Shown here: positions 7,546-16,604 of the stretch, piece after piece
How the letters are laid out: each line of letters starts with the position of its first letter
Numbering within the stretch: position 1 is the stretch's first letter
Assembly: GCF_902459565.1 (NCBI RefSeq)
Contig: NZ_CABPSN010000004.1
Location: forward strand, 1 to 64,000
Origin: Pandoraea aquatica
Lineage (GTDB): Bacteria; Pseudomonadota; Gammaproteobacteria; Burkholderiales; Burkholderiaceae
Direction of reading: 5' to 3'
DNA: 64,000 nt
Made by a program: the position numbers and the translations under genes
The notes under the pieces: generated by a model
What the model was told of the DNA's origin: nothing
The model's input: the letters and a program-made list of their open reading frames with translations, nothing else
The model's database searches: none

Positions 7546-8556
7546 TCAGGCCTCGACAGCCTGACGCCGGTAATCTCCCGGACGCGCCCCCGTCCATTTC
7601 CGGAACGCCCGGAAGAATGCGCTGGGATCGGCGAATCCCAACGACAGCGCAATTTCCAGCATCGGTTTGGACGTGTGGCACAGCGCGTGAATCGCAAGAT
7701 CGCGTCGCAGTTGATCCTTGATCGACTGGTACGACTGCCCCTCGTCCTCCAACCGGCGGCGCAACGTCGACGGCGTCGTGTGAAACTCGCCCGCCAACGC
7801 TTCGAACGCGGGCCAGCTATCGGTCGGCATCGCCTTCAGTCTGCGCCGCACCCTCGCCACCATCCCCTTGGTGTTCTTGTACTTGAGGATGATGTTGCCC
7901 GGCGCAGCTCTCAGGAAATCCTTCACCGTCACTTCGTTTTGCACCACCGGTAAGTCCAGACACGCGGCGTCGAACTCGATGGCGGTATGTGAGGCACCGA
8001 AGACCAACCGCGCGGAATACATGGTTCGGTACTCGTCGCTGTACACCGGTTCGTCGAACGCGAAGTACGCCGTTCCCAAGGTCACGCGCCGTGCGATCAG
8101 CCAGCAGGTGAGGGCGTAGAAGAGGATCAGCAGTGTCTCGTGCCCGAAGATGCGCGGCGCTTTCACGTCCGGCCGCTCATGGACTTCAAGCCGGGCCAGT
8201 GCGCCGTCGCGCACCAGATGCATTTCCAAATCGTCGAGCAACAGCCCCATGAAGCGACAAGCACGCTGCAACGCCTGCTCCAGCGTGTGGCAAGTGACGA
8301 CGCTGTGGCACAGCATCGCGAAACTGCCGACCTTCATGCGTCGCGAATCCTGTCCGAAAAACTCGTCGTCCAGTGCGAGACTGATCAGTCGCCACAGATG
8401 GGCATATCGATCCGCCGAGACGCGCCCCTGAGGGTGAGCGAGCAACGACGGGGCGATGTCGGCCGCGCGCAGCAATGCCGTCGGGTCGCCGCCGAGTCGC
8501 TCGACGTGCGCCAATGCGTTGATCACAAAATGAATCGAAATGCTGCCTTTTTCCAT
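7546..8556 (-). CDS. AraC-family transcriptional regulator with AraC_binding_2/OruR-like N-terminal domain
   Basis: The 336-residue protein combines an N-terminal ligand domain of the type seen in OruR/ArgR-like AraC regulators (ALAHVERLGGDPTALLRAADIAPSLLAHPQGRVSADRYAHLWRLI) with a C-terminal pair of helix-turn-helix motifs (TPSTLRRRLEDEGQSYQSIKDQLRRDLAIHAL and PMLEIALSLGFADPSAFFRAFRKWTGARPGDYR). The last motif is the AraC signature. It is on the same strand as the SDR and acyl-CoA synthetase genes that end at 8744, with 187 bases between, so it could control fatty or branched-chain acyl-CoA catabolism; that link is inferred from position. The start at 8556 gives the full family length. Confidence 0.9.
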   Translation of the reverse strand: MEKGSISIHFVINALAHVERLGGDPTALLRAADIAPSLLAHPQGRVSADRYAHLWRLISLALDDEFFGQDSRRMKVGSFAMLCHSVVTCHTLEQALQRACRFMGLLLDDLEMHLVRDGALARLEVHERPDVKAPRIFGHETLLILFYALTCWLIARRVTLGTAYFAFDEPVYSDEYRTMYSARLVFGASHTAIEFDAACLDLPVVQNEVTVKDFLRAAPGNIILKYKNTKGMVARVRRRLKAMPTDSWPAFEALAGEFHTTPSTLRRRLEDEGQSYQSIKDQLRRDLAIHALCHTSKPMLEIALSLGFADPSAFFRAFRKWTGARPGDYRRQAVEA

Positions 8557-8743
8557 GCGTCGCGAGTCGGAGCCGGCGGAATGCCGTAGCAGGGGGACGC
8601 AGGAATTCTAGCAGTGCGACCCCTGTCGGCGCTTCCGTCGCCGTCCGAAACGCTGATCGGAGGTTTCCGAATTTGCGGATTTGGCAGGATGGGCGATTCT
8701 TGTGCAGCGTACGACGTCGAGACTTCCCTCGGCTTTCTTCGAC

Positions 8744-9511
8744 TTACTTCGGTGCCATGCGCAATGCGCCGTCAAGACGAATAACCTCGCCGTTGATCAT
8801 GGTGTTCTCGACGATATGGCGCACGAGCGCCGCATACTCGGACGGGCGTCCCAGACGCGGCGGGAACGGCACCGACGCGCCCAGCGCAGCCTGCACCTCG
8901 GGCGTCATGCCGGCCATCATGGGTGTTTCGAAAATCCCCGGCGCGACGGTCACGACGCGCACGCCCAGTCGCGCCAGCTCACGTGCGGCCGGCAGGGTCA
9001 GCGCTGCAACGCCGCCCTTCGACGCTGCATACGCCGCCTGACCGATCTGCCCGTCGAACGCCGCGACCGATGCCGTGTTCACGACGACACCGCGTTCGCC
9101 TTCGGCATCCGCTTCGCCGTCGGCCATCGCCGCTGCGGCAATGCGCAACACGTTGAACGTGCCGATCAGGTTCACGTTGATGACGCGTGCGAAGCTCTCG
9201 AGCCGGTGCGGCCCCTGCTTGCCGAGAATGCGTTCGCCAATGACCATGCCCGCGCAGTTGACCACGCCGTTCAGGCTGCCGAAGGCGCTTTTCGCCGTAT
9301 CGACAAGACGCTGCACATCATCTTCACGCGTGATGTCGGTCGTGACGAAGCGTGCGGCCTCTCCCAGCGCGTCGGCCTGTTGGGCACCGGCTTCGGCGTT
9401 GATGTCGCCGAGCACGACCTTGGCACCCGCGTCGACGAACATGCGAGCGGTTGCAGCGCCGAGGCCCGACGATGCGCCGGTGACGAGAAAGACACGATCC
9501 TTGATTTGCAT
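8744..9511 (-). CDS. Short-chain dehydrogenase, 3-hydroxyacyl-CoA dehydrogenase type (HSD17B10-like)
   Basis: The 255-residue enzyme has the SDR cofactor motif TGASSGLG (residues 11-18), the structural NCAG motif, a Ser in [10 protein letters not shown] and the catalytic YAASK. The acidic residue in VVLGDI after strand 2 predicts NAD(H) preference. Its overall pattern ([18 protein letters not shown] to [19 protein letters not shown]) is that of the type II 3-hydroxyacyl-CoA dehydrogenase group, which oxidises 3-hydroxyacyl-CoA or 2-methyl-3-hydroxybutyryl-CoA in beta-oxidation and isoleucine breakdown. It follows the acyl-CoA synthetase gene with 30 bases between, so the two are probably co-transcribed. 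Confidence 0.88.
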   Translation of the reverse strand: MQIKDRVFLVTGASSGLGAATARMFVDAGAKVVLGDINAEAGAQQADALGEAARFVTTDITREDDVQRLVDTAKSAFGSLNGVVNCAGMVIGERILGKQGPHRLESFARVINVNLIGTFNVLRIAAAAMADGEADAEGERGVVVNTASVAAFDGQIGQAAYAASKGGVAALTLPAARELARLGVRVVTVAPGIFETPMMAGMTPEVQAALGASVPFPPRLGRPSEYAALVRHIVENTMINGEVIRLDGALRMAPK

Positions 9512-9541
9512 TGCGAATCCTGAATAAGTAAGAGGTTGCGC

Positions 9542-11203
9542 TCAGGCCGCGTTGGCCGACGCTTGCGCGGCCTTGGCGATTTCCTGATTGCGCAAAATGA
9601 AGCGCTGAAGCTTGCCGCTCGGCGTCTTGGGCAGTTCGGCAACGAATTCGACTTCGCGCGGATAAGCGTGCGTCGACAGTCGATGGCGAACGTGTTCCTG
9701 CAATTCGCGGGCGAGGGCGTCCGATGGGGTGAACTGGGCGTGCAGCACGACGAATGCCTTGACCAGCTCCGTGCGCTCGGGGTCCGGCTTTCCGACCACG
9801 GCCGTCTCAATCACGGCCGGATGTTCGATCAGCGCGCTCTCCACATCGAACGGGCCGATGCGGTAGCCCGCCGAAGTGATGACGTCGTCGTTACGTCCGA
9901 CGAAGCTGATGCTGCCGTCGGTATTGCGCTCGACCGTGTCGCCAGACAGGTAGTAGTCGCCCACAAACGCAGGCGTCTCCCGCTCCCAGTAGCCGCCGAA
10001 CCACATCAGGGGCGATTGCTTGCGGTCCAATGCGAGTACGCCCGGCTGCCCGACAGGGCACTCCCGCCCGTCGTCGTCGAGCACGACGACGCGATGCCCC
10101 GGCGATGCGAAGCCCGCCGTCCCCGCCTGCACCGGATGCGAGAGCGCGTGATGGTTGCAGACCACCATGCCCAGTTCTGTCTGACCGTAATGGTCGTGAA
10201 TGGTCACACCGAGATGCTCGGCGAACCAGCGAATGACCTCCGGATTCAACGGCTCACCAGCACTCGATACGGCGCGCAGCTTGCCTTTGACCGGTGCCGC
10301 CGCCTTTTCGCCACCCGCGATGAGCAGACGGAACGCCGTGGGCGATCCGGCCAGGTTGGTGATACCCAGTTTGTTGACGATCCGGTACGTGCTCTCCACG
10401 GTGAACGGCCCGTCGTAGAACGTCGTGGGAATCCCCATCGCGAGAGGCCCCGTGACGGCGTAGTACAGCCCGTACGCCCAACCCGGGTCGGCAATGTTCC
10501 AGAACGTGTCGGTCGGACGCAGGTCGACGGCGTCGCGCATATAGCCCATGAACGCCATGATCGCGCGCAGTGGCACCATCACCGGCTTGGCCGCACCTGT
10601 CGTGCCCGAGGTGAACATCATCATGAAGGGATCGTCGCCCCGGCGCATCACCGGCTCGAACACCTCGTCGTGATTCTCGACCTCGTGCCAGAAACTGAAG
10701 TCGCCGCGTCGCACACCCTGACCGCGCGCGCCGCCGACCGTGGCCACCGGCGGGCAGTTGGCGACTTCGTCGAGTTTCGCCCGGTTGGTCGCGTCGGTAA
10801 TGACGAGTTTGCTTTGCGCGCTCTGCAAACGGTGTTCGATCGCCTTCGGCCCGAACGCCGTGAAGAGCGGCTGATAGACTGCGCCAGCACGCCACGTGCC
10901 GAGAATCGTGATGAGTAATTCCGGCGTGCGTGGCAGCAGGCCACTGACGCGGTCGCCGGGTTGCACGCCTTGTTCGCGCAGGAAGTTGGCGAAACGCGCC
11001 GACAGCGTTTGCAGCAGTTTGAACGTCCAGGTCTGACTGGTGCCGTCCTTGCCTTCCCAGAAAAGGGCGATGCGCCCGGGAAGGGCGTGACGGTCGCAAC
11101 ATTCGACACAGGCATTCATCGCGTCGAGGTTGCCCGCCAGCGTGGCGCGCACGGTGGCGTCGAGGTCGAACGCCTCATAGGCTTGGGCGTAATCCGCAGT
11201 CAT
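9542..11203 (-). CDS. Acyl-CoA synthetase (AMP-forming, acetyl-CoA-synthetase-like)
   Basis: The 553-residue enzyme belongs to the adenylate-forming ANL family. Visible motifs are the phosphate loop [13 protein letters not shown], the adenine-binding YGQTELG, the hinge region [23 protein letters not shown], and the C-terminal catalytic lysine in [14 protein letters not shown]. It would activate a short- or medium-chain carboxylic acid to its CoA thioester through an acyl-adenylate. Size and the [17 protein letters not shown] segment resemble propionyl/medium-chain synthetases more than strict acetyl-CoA synthetase. The SDR gene follows on the same strand, and an acyl-CoA dehydrogenase operon diverges on the other side of a 470-base gap. 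Chain length cannot be decided. Confidence 0.9.
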   Translation of the reverse strand: MTADYAQAYEAFDLDATVRATLAGNLDAMNACVECCDRHALPGRIALFWEGKDGTSQTWTFKLLQTLSARFANFLREQGVQPGDRVSGLLPRTPELLITILGTWRAGAVYQPLFTAFGPKAIEHRLQSAQSKLVITDATNRAKLDEVANCPPVATVGGARGQGVRRGDFSFWHEVENHDEVFEPVMRRGDDPFMMMFTSGTTGAAKPVMVPLRAIMAFMGYMRDAVDLRPTDTFWNIADPGWAYGLYYAVTGPLAMGIPTTFYDGPFTVESTYRIVNKLGITNLAGSPTAFRLLIAGGEKAAAPVKGKLRAVSSAGEPLNPEVIRWFAEHLGVTIHDHYGQTELGMVVCNHHALSHPVQAGTAGFASPGHRVVVLDDDGRECPVGQPGVLALDRKQSPLMWFGGYWERETPAFVGDYYLSGDTVERNTDGSISFVGRNDDVITSAGYRIGPFDVESALIEHPAVIETAVVGKPDPERTELVKAFVVLHAQFTPSDALARELQEHVRHRLSTHAYPREVEFVAELPKTPSGKLQRFILRNQEIAKAAQASANAA

Positions 11204-11673
11204 GGGTTGTCTCCTGTAGTCGGATGCCGGTCGTCAAGCGCGCCTGTGATGCAGTGACCTCTGTGCGCTTTGCCGACCGCCCGCGGCGTCGTCTGTTCTC
11301 GGGGGCGACGCTCGTGGGCAAGGGGAAATTCATCGTAATGGGTGGGGTCAGCGGGAGGCAATGTCCAATCGGGTCAGAGTTCGTGAGGGATTTATCCACT
11401 CCGCAAACAGGGGATCTCACCTCACGTCAGGCGTGTCTTGGGCGTTGTCCGGCAAGGCCCGTGGCGATTCCGTGCCGCCATGAGGGTTTGTCCGGAGCCG
11501 AATACAGACGATTCCGATGGCAATTCCGCTCATCCAATTTGCCGTTTTTGGCTATGGTGCCAACGGGGCACGATCCCTACACTGGACCTATCGACAGGCG
11601 AAAGACGTCGACGAATTTGACGGCGATTCTTACCGATTACGTTGCGACTACGTCACGGCGCAGGAGACAGAAC
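11204..11673. other. Divergent intergenic region between acyl-CoA synthetase and acyl-CoA dehydrogenase genes
   Basis: This 470-base stretch separates two divergent acyl-CoA catabolism units and must hold promoters for both. An open frame runs through it into the dehydrogenase gene from 11224, but its translation bears no resemblance to the family. I see no convincing RNA gene or strong palindrome. Confidence 0.5.
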
Positions 11674-12807
11674 ATGGATTTCTATACCGAAGACCAACGC
11701 ATGATTCGCGATATGGCGCGTGCGTTTTCCAGTGAGCAACTTGCACCGCATGCGGCGCAGTGGGACCGCGAGTGCGCGTTGCCGGACGCGATGGTCGCGC
11801 AGATGGGCGAGCTCGGCCTGCTCGGCATGATGGTGCCGGAACAGTACGGCGGGTCTTACACCGATTACACGGCGTACGCGCTGGCGATGGAGGAGATCGC
11901 GGCGGGTTGCGCTTCCACGGCCACGATGATGTCCGTGCACAACTCGGTCGGCTGTGCGCCGATTCTGAAGTTCGGCAACGACGCCCAACGGGAACGCTGG
12001 CTGCCGGATCTGGCGGCAGGCCGCAAGATCGGGGCGTTCTGTCTGACCGAGCCGCAAGCCGGGTCGGACGCGAGCAATCTGAAGACGCGCGCCGAACGTC
12101 GCGGCGATAAATGGGTGCTCAACGGCAACAAGCAGTTCGTGACGAACGGCAAGCGCGCGGCAGTGGCCATCGTGTTTGCGGTGACCGATCCGGCGGCCGG
12201 CAAGCGGGGCATCTCGGCTTTCATCGTGCCGACCGATACCAAGGGATTCGAGGTCGGGCGTCCCGAGCACAAGCTTGGCATTCGCGCGTCGGACACCTGT
12301 CCGATCACATTGGTCGACTGCGAGGTCGGCGACGACGCCATGTTGGGCGAACCGGGGCAGGGGCTGAAGATCGCGCTATCGAACCTTGAGGGCGGGCGCA
12401 TAGGGATCGCTGCACTGGCGCTGGGCGTGGCGCGCGCAGCGTTCGAGGCGGCGCTGCAATACGCGAACGAACGCCAGCAATTCGGCAAGCCGATTCGCGA
12501 GCATCAGAGTATCGCCAACATGCTGGCAGACATGACGACGCGTATCAACGCGGCGCGCTTCCTGATTCTGCACGCGGCAGCCCTGCGCACTCAGGGGTTG
12601 CCCTGCCTGACGGAGGCGTCGCAGGCAAAGCTCTTCGCGTCGGAACTGGCAGAGTGGGTGTGCACGCATGCCATTCAGATTCACGGTGGTTACGGGTATC
12701 TGGAGGACTATCCGGTCGAGCGGTTCTATCGCGACGCGCGCATCACGCAAATCTACGAAGGCACCAGCGAAGTCCAGCGGCAAGTGATCGCCCGCGCACT
12801 GGATTGA
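11674..12807 (+). CDS. Acyl-CoA dehydrogenase (short/branched-chain, probably isobutyryl-CoA dehydrogenase)
   Basis: The 377-residue flavoenzyme shows the N-terminal helical domain ([18 protein letters not shown]), the FAD-binding [20 protein letters not shown] and [10 protein letters not shown] segments, and the C-terminal [15 protein letters not shown], in which the Glu of YEG is the catalytic base of short-chain members. AGGAG lies 8 bases before ATG 11674, which also matches the family start. It introduces the alpha-beta double bond of an acyl-CoA and passes electrons to ETF. The next gene is a 3-hydroxyisobutyryl-CoA hydrolase, 12 bases on, which suggests isobutyryl-CoA (valine pathway) as substrate; 2-methylbutyryl-CoA is an alternative. 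Confidence 0.93.
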   Translation: MDFYTEDQRMIRDMARAFSSEQLAPHAAQWDRECALPDAMVAQMGELGLLGMMVPEQYGGSYTDYTAYALAMEEIAAGCASTATMMSVHNSVGCAPILKFGNDAQRERWLPDLAAGRKIGAFCLTEPQAGSDASNLKTRAERRGDKWVLNGNKQFVTNGKRAAVAIVFAVTDPAAGKRGISAFIVPTDTKGFEVGRPEHKLGIRASDTCPITLVDCEVGDDAMLGEPGQGLKIALSNLEGGRIGIAALALGVARAAFEAALQYANERQQFGKPIREHQSIANMLADMTTRINAARFLILHAAALRTQGLPCLTEASQAKLFASELAEWVCTHAIQIHGGYGYLEDYPVERFYRDARITQIYEGTSEVQRQVIARALD

Positions 12808-12819
12808 GGGGGAGGACAC

Positions 12820-13959
12820 GTGAATCTGCACGATGGCGCTGTCGAAGCGCAAGACGAAGTGTTGTTCGACGTGATCAACGGGTTCGGCGTGATCACGCTT
12901 AACCGGCCGAAGGCGCTGAATGCGATCACCCACGGTATGGTGCGCGCCATGTGGCGACAACTCGTCGCGTGGAAGGACGACGCGACCGTGCGCGCGGTCG
13001 TGATCGAAGGGGCGGGCGAGAAGGCGTTCTGCGCCGGAGGTGATGTCCGCGCGCTATACGATAGCCGGGTGAATAACGCTAACGCGCATCAGGCGTTCTT
13101 CGTCGACGAGTACCGGCTCGATTACCTGATTCACCGGTATCCGAAGCCCTATATCGCATTGCTCGACGGCATCGTCATGGGCGGTGGCATGGGTGTCGCA
13201 CAGGGCGCTGCGCTGCGCATCGTGACCGACAGAACGAAGCTCGCGATGCCGGAAACGGCCATCGGCTTGTTCCCGGACGTTGGCGCAAGCTGGTTCCTCG
13301 GGCATCTCGCGCCGACGCTGGCGCGCTATCTCGGCCTGACCGGGGCCACCATTGCGGCGGCCGATACGCTCTACTGTGGACTGGCCGATGTCTGGCTTGA
13401 GGGCGATGCACTGGGGCGATTGCGCGAGGTGCTGTTGCAGTTCGAATGGTCCGGAGAGGGGGCGAGTGCCACTAGCGGCGGTAATGACGCGTTGCTCACG
13501 CGTCTGCGTGCCGCCATCCTGCCATTGGGGCGCACGTCGTCGGACGCCGCGCCGCTCGCTGGCGTGAGAACTTCGCTCGACAGGCATTTCAGTGCCCTTG
13601 ACGTGCCGGGCATCGTGGCGTCGCTCAATGCCGACACCGATAGCGCCTGGGCGGCCGGGACACTGGAACTGCTTCGCCAACGCTCCCCGCTCAGTCTCTG
13701 CGTTACCGACCGGCAATTACAGAAGGGGCGACGCCTCGATCTGGCCGACGCTTTCCGCATGGAGCTGGTGCTGGGCTATCACGCATTCGCGTCCGGGGAT
13801 TTCGTCGAGGGCGTCCGCGCGCTGCTAATAGACAAGGACAAGCAACCGCGTTGGCGCTACGCCACGCTGGACGACGTGCCGACGGCGGCGGTGGATGCCT
13901 TCTTCGTTTCACCGTGGCCGGAAGGGCAGCATCCACTGAATGCGCTAGGCAGGGATTGA
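12820..13959 (+). CDS. 3-hydroxyisobutyryl-CoA hydrolase (enoyl-CoA hydratase/isomerase superfamily)
   Basis: The 379-residue protein is longer than ordinary enoyl-CoA hydratases and fits the HIBCH group. It has the crotonase entry ITLNRPKALNAITHGM, the oxyanion-hole stretch EKAFCAGGDVRALYD, then GGGMGVAQGAALRIVTDRTKLAMPETAIGLFPDVGASWFL, which carries the acidic residues of HIBCH, and a helical C-terminal extension. It would release 3-hydroxyisobutyrate from its CoA ester in valine breakdown. Translation starts at GTG 12820 behind GGAGG, 12 bases after the dehydrogenase stop, so the two genes are surely one operon. Confidence 0.9.
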   Translation: MNLHDGAVEAQDEVLFDVINGFGVITLNRPKALNAITHGMVRAMWRQLVAWKDDATVRAVVIEGAGEKAFCAGGDVRALYDSRVNNANAHQAFFVDEYRLDYLIHRYPKPYIALLDGIVMGGGMGVAQGAALRIVTDRTKLAMPETAIGLFPDVGASWFLGHLAPTLARYLGLTGATIAAADTLYCGLADVWLEGDALGRLREVLLQFEWSGEGASATSGGNDALLTRLRAAILPLGRTSSDAAPLAGVRTSLDRHFSALDVPGIVASLNADTDSAWAAGTLELLRQRSPLSLCVTDRQLQKGRRLDLADAFRMELVLGYHAFASGDFVEGVRALLIDKDKQPRWRYATLDDVPTAAVDAFFVSPWPEGQHPLNALGRD

Positions 13960-14023
13960 ACTCGGGCAAACGCATGCGACAATGCCGGTTTTGCGGGGGA
14001 CCGCACAATCCGTTGGAGTCCAG

Positions 14024-14581
14024 ATGCTCGTCGAAATCGCCCGTCTGCTGCTAGACCTTGTTTTCTCGCTATTCGGCGCTTTATTGCTTTTGCGTGTGTG
14101 GATGCAGGCAACACGGCTGCCCCCGCGTAATCCGCTCTCTCAAGGGGTGTTCCAGTTCACTAACTGGATCGTGTTGCCGCTGCGGCGTGTTGTGCCGGGC
14201 GTTGGGGGAATCGATTGGGCGTGTGTGATCGGCGCGTGGATCGCGGCAATCCTCTATCTGGTGCTGATCACTGCCGTGGTGGGCGTCTCACCGGTCACGG
14301 TGTTCCCGCGTGGCTTGCTGGTGGCGCTGGTGCTGGTCGCCAAGTGGGGTGCCAATCTGGTGATGTGGCTCACGCTGCTGATGGCCGTGCTGTCGTGGGT
14401 CAATCCGCGTGCCACGGCGATGCCGATTCTCCAGCACTTGCTTGACCCGCTGCTGCGCCCGCTTCGCCGCGTGATTCCGATGGTCGGCGGCTTCGATCTC
14501 TCGCCGCTGGCGCTGTTCCTGCTGATGCAGATTCTGCTGATCGTCCTTGCGCGCCTAAGCCTGTTCTTCGCGATGCTCTGA
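14024..14581 (+). CDS. YggT-family integral membrane protein
   Basis: The 185-residue protein has two YGGT domains in tandem, each with hydrophobic helices followed by a proline/arginine-rich loop: TNWIVLPLRRVVPGVGGIDW in the first and LLDPLLRPLRRVIPMVGGFDLSPL in the second. This duplicated arrangement is the standard proteobacterial form. GGAG precedes the ATG at 14024. YggT proteins are inner-membrane proteins of poorly defined role, linked to osmotic tolerance or division-site machinery in other bacteria. No functional clue comes from the neighbours. Confidence 0.9.
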   Translation: MLVEIARLLLDLVFSLFGALLLLRVWMQATRLPPRNPLSQGVFQFTNWIVLPLRRVVPGVGGIDWACVIGAWIAAILYLVLITAVVGVSPVTVFPRGLLVALVLVAKWGANLVMWLTLLMAVLSWVNPRATAMPILQHLLDPLLRPLRRVIPMVGGFDLSPLALFLLMQILLIVLARLSLFFAML

Positions 14582-14626
14582 TGCATTGACGTTCGTGTTC
14601 GCGGGCAGCGTTGCTGCCTGCGGCAC

Positions 14627-14941
14627 TTAGGATGCCTCAGGCGTCCCCGCTCCCTCACTCGCAACCTCTTTCATGTCGGGCTCCGCGCGTTGCGCGGCAG
14701 TCGTCGCCAGACGCGGCGCTTCCATGCGCTCTCCGCCCGAACGTTCCAATCCAAGACGGCGCAGCACTCGGTGACCGTCTTCGGTCACGCTCACTTTCGT
14801 TTGTCCTTCGTCCACCGCCACATGCACCAGACGCGCTTGCTCCAGCGCGGCGAGGTCGGGCGGTTCGAGCGCGTCGGCATCGATGGGGCCCAGGGATGCG
14901 GCCGCCAGCAACAGCGTGGCGATTTCATGCGGGCTCAGCAT
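14627..14941 (-). CDS. Conserved hypothetical protein, 104 residues
   Basis: The product begins MLSPHEIATLLLAAASLGPIDADALEPPDLAALEQARLV and ends in an Ala/Glu-rich tail. The pattern of a short helix pair followed by TKVSVTEDGHRVLRRLGL looks like a small winged-helix or helix-turn-helix-like fold, with the strand-turn phrase VTEDGHRVL common in MarR-like wings. AAGGAG lies 7 bases before the ATG at 14941, better than the in-frame ATG at 14971. It is convergent with the yggT gene. I do not recognise a named family; function unknown. Confidence 0.65.
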   Translation of the reverse strand: MLSPHEIATLLLAAASLGPIDADALEPPDLAALEQARLVHVAVDEGQTKVSVTEDGHRVLRRLGLERSGGERMEAPRLATTAAQRAEPDMKEVASEGAGTPEAS

Positions 14942-15362
14942 GGTCTTGCTCCTTGAGGCTATGGCGTTCACGTCGGCACGATTCGTTCGATCACAGTAGC
15001 GGACGAATGTAAGCCCGCGACTACGCCATGTTTACTGCACGTTACGACTCGCCTCCGACCAAGCCTCCCCAGGCGGTCCAGTGACTTCCTGTGAATCTGT
15101 TACCTGACGATTGAGTGATATCGAAGCGATATCTGAGTGACGCAGCGCGACGCTTTTGAACCGACGCGCAGTGAAACCGTACTTCAGCGTCGGATCGAAA
15201 AGCCGGCGGCAAGTTCGTGCATTCGGGTTTCCACTAGTATGCCCGTTTTTTACGTATGACGGAGGTCATGCCCCCTTGTTTTGACAGGGTTTGCGGGCCG
15301 TGAAGGGGAAATGCACGCGTGTTGGAAGCTCGATTGGCAGCATTTGAACTATTTTTTTTCTT

Positions 15363-15389
15363 TTGACGGGGTGCCGATGAAAATATACT
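15363..15389 (+). promoter_or_regulatory. Candidate promoter of the rpiR-iaaA-gsi unit
   Basis: TTGACG (15363-15368) and TATACT (15384-15389) form a possible promoter with a short 15-base spacer. A T-rich upstream element (TTTTTTTTCTTTT) precedes it. The -10 box lies inside the operator described next. Confidence 0.4.
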
Positions 15390-15410
15390 TTCCTTCACTC
15401 CGAAGGAAGG
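15379..15410. promoter_or_regulatory. RpiR-type operator palindromes
   Basis: GAAAATATACTTTC (15379-15392) is a near-palindrome of the GAAA-N6-TTTC type known for RpiR/MurR proteins (12 of 14 bases symmetric). It overlaps TTCCTTC (15390-15396), which is repeated in inverted form as GAAGGAA (15402-15408). Both lie on and just after the -10 box, fitting autoregulation by the adjacent RpiR protein. Confidence 0.55.
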
Positions 15411-15425
15411 ACGCATTTCAATTTC

Positions 15426-16604
15426 ATGATCGACGCCGATTCGTTGCCCGCCGACTTGCCGCTCACTGAGCGCATCGTGCGAGCCATGCCCGAACTGACG
15501 CCCGCGCAGCAGCGCATGGCGGCGTTCGTGCTCGACAATACGTTTCGTGCCGCGACCATGCGCATCGACGAATTTGCCGACGCGGTCGGCGTGTCGCTCG
15601 CGACCGTCAACCGCTTCGCGCGCGCGCTCGGCTTCGACGGCTACCCGCAGTGCCGTGCGGCCATGGTCCGCGGTTACGAGGCGACGCTGGCCCCGATTGA
15701 AAGCCTGCGCACGAGCAAGGCGCAGGCGAGCGACAGTGCGGACGTGATGGCCGCGTCCCTTGCGCAAGCCATCGAGAATCTCGACTGGACCCGTCGCGCG
15801 CTCGACGCCGGGACGTGCGAGCGCGCCATCGAGTCGATTCTGCAAGCGCATCGTATTTACGTGCTGGGACTGGGGGCGAGCGGCTATCTCGCCGGTCTGC
15901 TGCATCACGGTCTCGATCCCTATTGTGAAAACGTGCAGTCGGTCGTCGGCGCCGGCGGATCGACGCACGCTGCACGGCAGCTTTTCAAATTGCGTGAGGG
16001 CGATCTGGTGATCGCGCTCGGCTTCCCGCGCTACGTCTCCGATACCGTGACGCTGTGCCGTCGCCTGCGCGGGCGTGGTGTGTCGGTGATGGTGCTCACG
16101 GACAGTCCGACGTCGCCGCTGGCACCGCTGGGCGATATCGTCATCTTCGTGCGCAGCAAGCCGCGTCTGTCGAGCAACTCCGAAGCGAGTGTGCTGGCGA
16201 TGATCGATGCCATCTGCGACGCCGTCGCGCAACGCGCGAAACACGCCGTGGATCGCGCCACCGAACTGACCGATTTCCTGCTGCCGTGGATCGACTCGGC
16301 GTCGCAGAATCCGTCGAACGCGCCGGCCAATGTGGCCAGAGCCGTGGCCCGAGCGCCGTCGCCCGTCGTGGGACGCGCCGCGACCACTGCCGCCACCACT
16401 GGCACCGCTTCAGCCCCCCAACGCGCCGCCAGCGACACCGCCGCCGCCGTGAAGTCGCTGTCGAACGCCGCCGCTGCGGCGACCGCGAGTACGCAGGGCG
16501 CACCGAATCCGGTCCATCAGACCGCATCCCGACATTCGAGTCATGCCAGCACGGCGTCCAGCGCGACGCCCGTCAGTCTGGACAGAAAGGACAACGCATC
16601 ATGA
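15426..16604 (+). CDS. RpiR/MurR-family transcriptional regulator with long low-complexity tail
   Basis: The 392-residue protein has an N-terminal HTH_6 domain (LTPAQQRMAAFVLDNTFRAATMRIDEFADAVGVSLATVNRFARALGFDGYPQCR) and a SIS domain (IYVLGLGASGYLAGLLHHGLDPY to EGDLVIALGFPRYVSDTV to VMVLTDSPTSPLAPLGDIVI). SIS domains bind phosphosugars in most relatives. After about residue 295 comes a ~95-residue Ala/Thr/Ser-rich tail without predicted fold, unusual for the family, whose members are normally about 280-300 residues. Its stop overlaps the start of iaaA (ATGA), so translation is coupled. The operator palindromes just upstream suggest it controls the whole peptide-uptake unit. Confidence 0.9.
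   Translation: MIDADSLPADLPLTERIVRAMPELTPAQQRMAAFVLDNTFRAATMRIDEFADAVGVSLATVNRFARALGFDGYPQCRAAMVRGYEATLAPIESLRTSKAQASDSADVMAASLAQAIENLDWTRRALDAGTCERAIESILQAHRIYVLGLGASGYLAGLLHHGLDPYCENVQSVVGAGGSTHAARQLFKLREGDLVIALGFPRYVSDTVTLCRRLRGRGVSVMVLTDSPTSPLAPLGDIVIFVRSKPRLSSNSEASVLAMIDAICDAVAQRAKHAVDRATELTDFLLPWIDSASQNPSNAPANVARAVARAPSPVVGRAATTAATTGTASAPQRAASDTAAAVKSLSNAAAAATASTQGAPNPVHQTASRHSSHASTASSATPVSLDRKDNAS

Larger units (their letters stand above)
14942..15425. other. Upstream region of the rpiR-gsi unit
   Basis: These 484 bases hold no supported gene. A 7 bp palindrome, GATATCG/CGATATC with a 3-base spacer, lies at 15117-15133. The T-rich stretch near 15346-15365 and the promoter-operator elements at 15363-15410 belong to the regulator gene that follows. 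Confidence 0.55.

Noticed and set aside
11224-11673. The 150-codon N-terminal extension of the acyl-CoA dehydrogenase frame
   Set aside because: Acyl-CoA dehydrogenases begin at the MDFYTEDQ segment, and AGGAG precedes ATG 11674; the extension resembles nothing.
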